DNA of 64,000 bases from Neolewinella persica DSM 23188 (lineage in GTDB: Bacteria; Bacteroidota; Bacteroidia; Chitinophagales; Saprospiraceae), in assembly GCF_000373105.1 (NCBI RefSeq), contig NZ_KB890436.1:105114-169113 (forward strand), given 5' to 3'. Each line of letters begins with the position of its first letter. The stretch's first letter is position 1. Made by a program: the position numbers and the translations under genes. Under the pieces are notes generated by a model. It was not told the DNA's origin. It saw nothing but the letters and a program-made list of their open reading frames with translations, and did no database searches. Positions 60,180 through 64,000 of this stretch are shown here, piece after piece.

Positions 60180-61018
60180 GCAACTACGATATAACCGCCG
60201 CGGCTTTCCGACCGGAAAGTGCGCACGATTACGAACTGTCCATCCTTACGGGGATGGACAGTTTTGCGTATGTCATCCGGGATCGTACGCGTAACGAATT
60301 AATGGCCTATCGTTCGCAAACCATCACCGCTGGTGAGCAAGCTGATTGGCCAACTACCCTCGACCGTCTAGTACTGGCCGATGACAAACTTCGTTCCCTG
60401 TCCTACGGTAATTGTATCATGGGGTGGGAAAGCGAAAGGCTTACGCTGGTGCCTGAAACGCTTTACGATGCGGGGAACCCCCGCATCTATCTGGAACAAT
60501 TGACCCTTATAGGGCTCGATGACGCCGTACGTGCAGAGCGCTATCAGGAATTGGGAGGAGAGCTCCTTTTTGCGGCGCCCTCCGCAAAGCTTGAGGCTAC
60601 GGAACGCCGCCTGCGTTCCTTACGAACGCATCACATGGCGGGAGGACTACTTTCCGCCTGGGGAGCACGTTCTCGACGGCTGGGCCACCAATCCATCTCT
60701 TGTGCTGTCCGTGGGTCCAGGCTTTTTATCGCGGCTCACCGAAATGGGCAACTGCTGTTTTTTAATACCTTTTCTTACTCCAGTTCGCACGATGCGCTGT
60801 ACTACCTGCTTCTGGCCTTCCAGCAATGTGGCTGGACGCCCAACCGGGTCCCCCTTTACCTGTGCGGCGAAATAACTGAGCACAGCGATTTGTATCGGCA
60901 GTTTTATCGGTACGTGGAGGACATCAGGTTCTGCCAGTACCCCACACCACCTTCCTCACCTCCTGAATTGGCAGGCCTGCCGGCACATCTTTATTTTGAA
61001 CTGCTGTGTTTAGGTTAG
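60170..61018 (+). CDS. DUF3822 family protein
   Basis: The product has 282 residues from a TTG at 60170, which overlaps the upstream gene by 10 bp; no ATG allows the conserved N-terminus. It matches DUF3822: start FRPESAHDYELSILTGMDSF, central GLLSAWGARSRRLGHQSISC, and the near-terminal FNTFSYSSSHDALYYLLLAF and VPLYLCGEITEHSDLY. The family has an actin/PilM-like ATPase-fold pattern without a clear nucleotide motif and is found in Bacteroidota, often just before rsmD. Here rsmD is indeed the next gene. Function unknown. Confidence 0.87.
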   Translation: MAVSNYDITAAAFRPESAHDYELSILTGMDSFAYVIRDRTRNELMAYRSQTITAGEQADWPTTLDRLVLADDKLRSLSYGNCIMGWESERLTLVPETLYDAGNPRIYLEQLTLIGLDDAVRAERYQELGGELLFAAPSAKLEATERRLRSLRTHHMAGGLLSAWGARSRRLGHQSISCAVRGSRLFIAAHRNGQLLFFNTFSYSSSHDALYYLLLAFQQCGWTPNRVPLYLCGEITEHSDLYRQFYRYVEDIRFCQYPTPPSSPPELAGLPAHLYFELLCLG

Positions 61019-61173
61019 AACTCGCTAAGCGAGTGTTGCAGGCCGGTCGCTTCGCTTCCTGTTGCAGTGCACCTGCAGTGCGTTGCAGCTACCGCAAGAG
61101 GTAGGTGAGACAGGCATTTTTTCATTAATAGTTGTAAGAGAATTAGGTTAATCAACCTGCTTGCCGGATTTTT

Positions 61174-61268
61174 CTGCAACCCTGCAACCCTGCAACCCTG
61201 CAACCCTGCAACCCTGCAACCCTGCAACCCTGCAACCCTGCAACCCTGCAACCCTGCAACCCTGCAAC
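61174..61268 (+). repeat. CCCTGCAAC tandem array in the rsmD leader, about 10.5 copies
   Basis: About 10.5 perfect 9-bp units lie 40 bp before the rsmD ATG on its sense strand. Inverted GTTGCAG units lie at 61028-61090, so the region can fold. The unit is the same as in the tsaD leader. Confidence 0.9.
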
Positions 61269-61308
61269 AGAGCGCAGCGACTCTGCAACCACTGTAACTC
61301 CTTTACTT

Positions 61309-61875
61309 ATGCGCATTATTTCCGGAAAATTTAAAGGCCGTCGTTTTAGCCCGCCTGCAGATAACTGGCCTACCCGCCCTACGACGGACTACGCCAAGGA
61401 AGGCCTCTTCAACGTTTTGCACAACAACTGGCTTGATTTTGAAGACGAGCGATTTCTCGATCTGTTCGGCGGAACCGGCAGTCACGATTATGAATTTATG
61501 AGCCGGGGGTGTACAGACGTAACCTACGTTGACAAACACGGTCCTGCGGTTGCCTTTGTTGAGCGTACCGTCAAAACTCTGGGGGTGGAGGACTACATCA
61601 AGATCTTTCGGATGGACGTTTTCAAGTTCATGAAAATGAAAGTGCGGGAGCCCTATTCCTACATCTTCGCCGGCCCACCGTACCCGCTCAAGAATATTCC
61701 GGAAATTCCGGACCTGATCTTTGAGGCGGGCCTCCTGGCGCCAAAAGGCCTCTTTGTGATGGAAACCAACCCACACCATGATTTTGCCGGCGACCCTCGT
61801 TGCGTAGAGAAGCGGAACTACGGAAAGACCATTTTTTGGTTCTTCCAAAATCTGGAAGACGTCGAAGAGGAGTAG
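61309..61875 (+). CDS. rsmD: 16S rRNA (guanine(966)-N2)-methyltransferase RsmD, with altered DPPY motif
   Basis: The product has 188 residues, normal length. It starts MRIISGKFKGRRFSPPADNW and continues RPTTDYAKEGLFNVL. The SAM-binding motif is LDLFGGTGSHDYEFMSRG. Motif IV, normally (D/N)PP(Y/F), here reads AGPPYP: Gly122 replaces the Asp/Asn that contacts the target amino group. The rest of the fold is intact (FVMETNPHHDF, NYGKTIFWFF). RsmD methylates G966 of 16S rRNA during assembly. Whether this copy is active is open. It follows the DUF3822 gene. Confidence 0.88.
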   Translation: MRIISGKFKGRRFSPPADNWPTRPTTDYAKEGLFNVLHNNWLDFEDERFLDLFGGTGSHDYEFMSRGCTDVTYVDKHGPAVAFVERTVKTLGVEDYIKIFRMDVFKFMKMKVREPYSYIFAGPPYPLKNIPEIPDLIFEAGLLAPKGLFVMETNPHHDFAGDPRCVEKRNYGKTIFWFFQNLEDVEEE

Positions 61876-62192
61876 TAGACGAGAAGTCGCTGCACGCTTT
61901 GCTTTTAGGGCTAACGTACGGTTTTGGGCGCTCTGCTCGTGCGGTTCAAGATTGAAAAACCATTAAGGCACTCAGACATTAAGGGCTACACTAAGGAAGG
62001 CTTGTGTTGGAGAGCAAATACGCTGACTCCTTGAGTACGTAATTAACCTAATGGCGTGGCCGCGGGTGCAGGGCAGGAGCCACGACGAACGAAGTGAGCT
62101 ACCATATGCGGCAGCACGATCTGCTACCGAGGGCGAAGCCCGTCTACCAAACCAATAAAAGGAGCGCAGCGACTTTTCGTCTAAAGTCGCGC
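61876..62192. other. Gap between rsmD and the antiporter gene, with element half copy
   Basis: This 317-bp stretch lies between convergent stops. It holds a TTAAGGCACTCAGACATTAAGG phrase in two parts (61960-61985) and the element end at 62053-62070. No gene was found. Confidence 0.5.
62053..62070 (+). repeat. Dispersed element half copy downstream of the antiporter gene
   Basis: Sequence ggcgtggccgcgggtgca, two differences from consensus, followed by GGGCAGGAGC as in inner arms. Confidence 0.55.
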
Positions 62193-64000
62193 TTACGGCG
62201 CAATGAGTTGCCCCCGCCAACGAACAATCCCATAAAGCATCACCAGGCTGATCAGCATCAGCACCCCGCACAGCAGCCAGCCTCCACCCAGGAGAGAGGC
62301 CAGGAACCCGGCAGTGATACTTACGGCACCAACCGTCAGGGCATAGGGCAGCTGCGTCCGAACGTGGTCGATGTGATTACAATCGGAAGCGAGGCTGGAA
62401 AGTATGGTGGTATCGGAGATCGGCGAACAATGGTCGCCAAGAACGCTGGCGGCAAGGACAATAGAAATAACGTTGTACAGTAGACCCAGCGCGGCTTCGG
62501 CCTCCCAACCGGCTCCTGTTGTCGCTACTGCCCAGGTAAGCGGAATGGCGATGGGGTAAAGAATGGCCATAGTACTCCAGCTGGAACCGGTACTGAAACT
62601 GATTAACGCCGAGAGGACAAAGATGATCGGCGGAATGAAATAAGGATGGAGGCTGTCGCCGAGGAGGTCGACGAGAAAGGTCGCTGTGTGGAGGTCTTTA
62701 GTGGTCAGGGCAAGCGCCCAGGCAAGGGTCAGAATCATGATGGCACCAAACATGGCCTTGAAGCCGGAGGTCAGGCTGCCCATTGTCTGCTCTATGTTCA
62801 TGATGCGCTGACTGATGGTGAGGATGATGGCCACCACGACACCGCTGATACTGGCCCACAACAGGGCAACGTAGCTATTGGATGCACCGACCACTTCGCC
62901 GAGTTTGCCGAAGAAGCTACCGTCCATAGCGGCCCAGGTAGCTCCCCATCCGTCGGATATCGGAGCGGGACTCAGTTCCCCATAGATGGAAGATAATCCG
63001 GTGTCCAGCAGGCCGATGATGGTCATCAGGATAACCGTTAGGACGGGAATGACGGCATTACGAGAGCGCAGAGGAGCGCCTTTTACGGGCTCCAGGTCTT
63101 CGGTTTCGGCCACGTCGTCGGTCTCTGTATTGGAGGCTTTGACCAAGCCAGTTTCCAGAGCGCGTCGTTCAGCTTTAAGCATTGGCCCAAAGTCGCGTTT
63201 GGTGAGGATGATGAACAGGATAAAACCAAGGGTGAGTATGGGGTAGAAACTGTATTTCAGACTTTGTAGAAAGATGGCATAGGGTGCCATGTTGACCAGT
63301 TCGGGGACGGTTTCAATCCCATCGCTGATGTATCCAATCTCTGCCCCGATCCAAGTGGTAATAAAGGCGATGGACGCAACGGGGGCTGCTGTAGAGTCAA
63401 CAATGTAAGCCAGCTTCTCCCGGCTTACCCGGAAGCGGTCCGTTACTGACCGCATGGTGTTCCCAACAATGAGGGTGTTGGCGTAGTCATCGAAAAATAT
63501 CGCTACACCGAGAAGCCAGGTAATGAACTGGGCTGACTTTGGTGTGCGTGCGTATTTTGTCATTCGCTCCACTACGCCAGCCATGCCACCATTACGACTA
63601 ATAATGGCCACCATACCACCGACCATAAGACTGAACACAATGATCGAAAGGTGGTCACCGTCATTGAGCGCCTTGATGACATAAACCTCAATGGTTTCTA
63701 ATAAGGATTTGACAATGCCGAGGAAGCCCTCGAACCTGAGTCCGCCGGCAACAAAGGCACCAACCCAGATACCCGCGAACAAAGAAATTAGTACTTCTTT
63801 GAAAATAAGGGCCAATCCTATGGCCACCAGAGGCGGCAAAATGGAGAGCCACAGCGGTATCCGGCGCAACCTGTTAGGAGCATTACCCGCACTGTCGGAG
63901 AGGTGGTAGAGCGCAGTGTTACCACCGGCTTTAATGAGGTGGAGACCTGGGTTGATCGCCACAACCTGTTTGCCGTTGACCTGGGTGAAGGTCACCGTCT
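62193..64000 (-). CDS. NhaC-family Na+/H+ antiporter, 5' end outside the window
   Basis: At least 602 residues; the frame continues past the right edge. The visible N-terminal 40 residues (VNGKQVVAINPGLHLIKAGG) are a soluble beta segment before the first membrane helix. About 11-12 membrane helices follow (LSILPPLVAIGLALIFKEVL, SIIVFSLMVGGMVAIISRNG). NhaC-type landmarks are ITWLLGVAIFFDDYANTLIV with acidic residues in the helix, and later FSTGSSWSTMAILYPIAIPL and GDHCSPISDTTILSS. It exchanges sodium for protons, or a related substrate, across the inner membrane. The extra soluble start suggests a sensory or regulatory domain encoded beyond the window. Confidence 0.88.
   Translation of the reverse strand, partial: TVTFTQVNGKQVVAINPGLHLIKAGGNTALYHLSDSAGNAPNRLRRIPLWLSILPPLVAIGLALIFKEVLISLFAGIWVGAFVAGGLRFEGFLGIVKSLLETIEVYVIKALNDGDHLSIIVFSLMVGGMVAIISRNGGMAGVVERMTKYARTPKSAQFITWLLGVAIFFDDYANTLIVGNTMRSVTDRFRVSREKLAYIVDSTAAPVASIAFITTWIGAEIGYISDGIETVPELVNMAPYAIFLQSLKYSFYPILTLGFILFIILTKRDFGPMLKAERRALETGLVKASNTETDDVAETEDLEPVKGAPLRSRNAVIPVLTVILMTIIGLLDTGLSSIYGELSPAPISDGWGATWAAMDGSFFGKLGEVVGASNSYVALLWASISGVVVAIILTISQRIMNIEQTMGSLTSGFKAMFGAIMILTLAWALALTTKDLHTATFLVDLLGDSLHPYFIPPIIFVLSALISFSTGSSWSTMAILYPIAIPLTWAVATTGAGWEAEAALGLLYNVISIVLAASVLGDHCSPISDTTILSSLASDCNHIDHVRTQLPYALTVGAVSITAGFLASLLGGGWLLCGVLMLISLVMLYGIVRWRGQLIAP

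Noticed and set aside
61027-61268. CRISPR-like array before rsmD
   Set aside because: The units are contiguous 9-mers with no spacers and no cas genes are near; it is a simple tandem repeat.

Overview
The window is a 64 kb piece of a chromosome from a member of the Bacteroidota, most likely the class Saprospiria (a Lewinella/Neolewinella-like bacterium). The phylum is supported by a type IX secretion (T9SS) C-terminal sorting domain at the left edge and another on a beta-helix protein, a PorP/SprF gene next to a PorE-like OmpA gene, families largely confined to this phylum (DUF2480, DUF3822, DUF4837, head-GIN DUF2807), a SusC-like TonB receptor, and promoter boxes of the TAnnTTTG type. The class is an inference from overall flavour. 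No rRNA, tRNA, CRISPR array or prophage was seen.

Layout. 0-5 kb: end of a secreted protein, a TPR-CHAT peptidase-like protein and two coiled-coil proteins, one of them a membrane-anchored PspA-like candidate. 5-14 kb: alpha/beta hydrolase, an SdpR/SdpI repressor-immunity pair with a clear operator, a GH20 hexosaminidase lipoprotein, and a LytS/LytTR two-component pair divergent from a TonB-dependent receptor. 14-23 kb: VanX-like dipeptidase, MoxR ATPase, DUF4837 lipoprotein, a family of duplicated outer-membrane barrels ending in a decayed third copy, FKBP, a small barrel and a Pif1 helicase. 23-30 kb: a VIT/vWA protein with an unusual C-terminal caspase-like region, and two tandem thrombospondin-3/OmpA proteins. 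29.6-36 kb: purE, a NrtR-like Nudix regulator with nicotinate phosphoribosyltransferase (pncB), dihydrofolate reductase, a zinc carboxypeptidase and a HEAT-DUF4291 fusion. 36-43 kb: priA, an IS200-like/RAYT transposase flanked by inverted REP-like repeats and a 52-bp tandem array, and a T9SS-secreted beta-helix protein. 43-64 kb: sucA, a bacterial GH3 protein, an old-yellow-enzyme reductase, two small membrane proteins, the PorE/PorP pair, DUF2480, scpB, a DUF697-SHOCT protein, tsaD, a pseudopilin-like/DUF3822 pair, rsmD and a partial NhaC-type antiporter.

The most distinctive feature is the intergenic DNA. First, a dispersed palindromic element with an 18-bp end (consensus GGCGCGGNCGCNGGTGCA) occurs as two complete copies of about 110 bp and many half copies. 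Several lie within 60 bp of start codons and three are inside genes, where they encode inter-domain linkers. Second, many 5' leaders hold tandem arrays of 8-9 bp units (CCCTGCAAC before tsaD, rsmD and two membrane protein genes; CCAAYAGA before purE and priA; a GACTATTT-type unit before scpB and DUF2480). These are on the same strand sense as the gene they precede. Third, a single-domain transposase sits inside a 65-bp inverted repeat. I found no classical defence island. The best candidates for undescribed biology are these repeat systems and the VIT-vWA-caspase-like protein.
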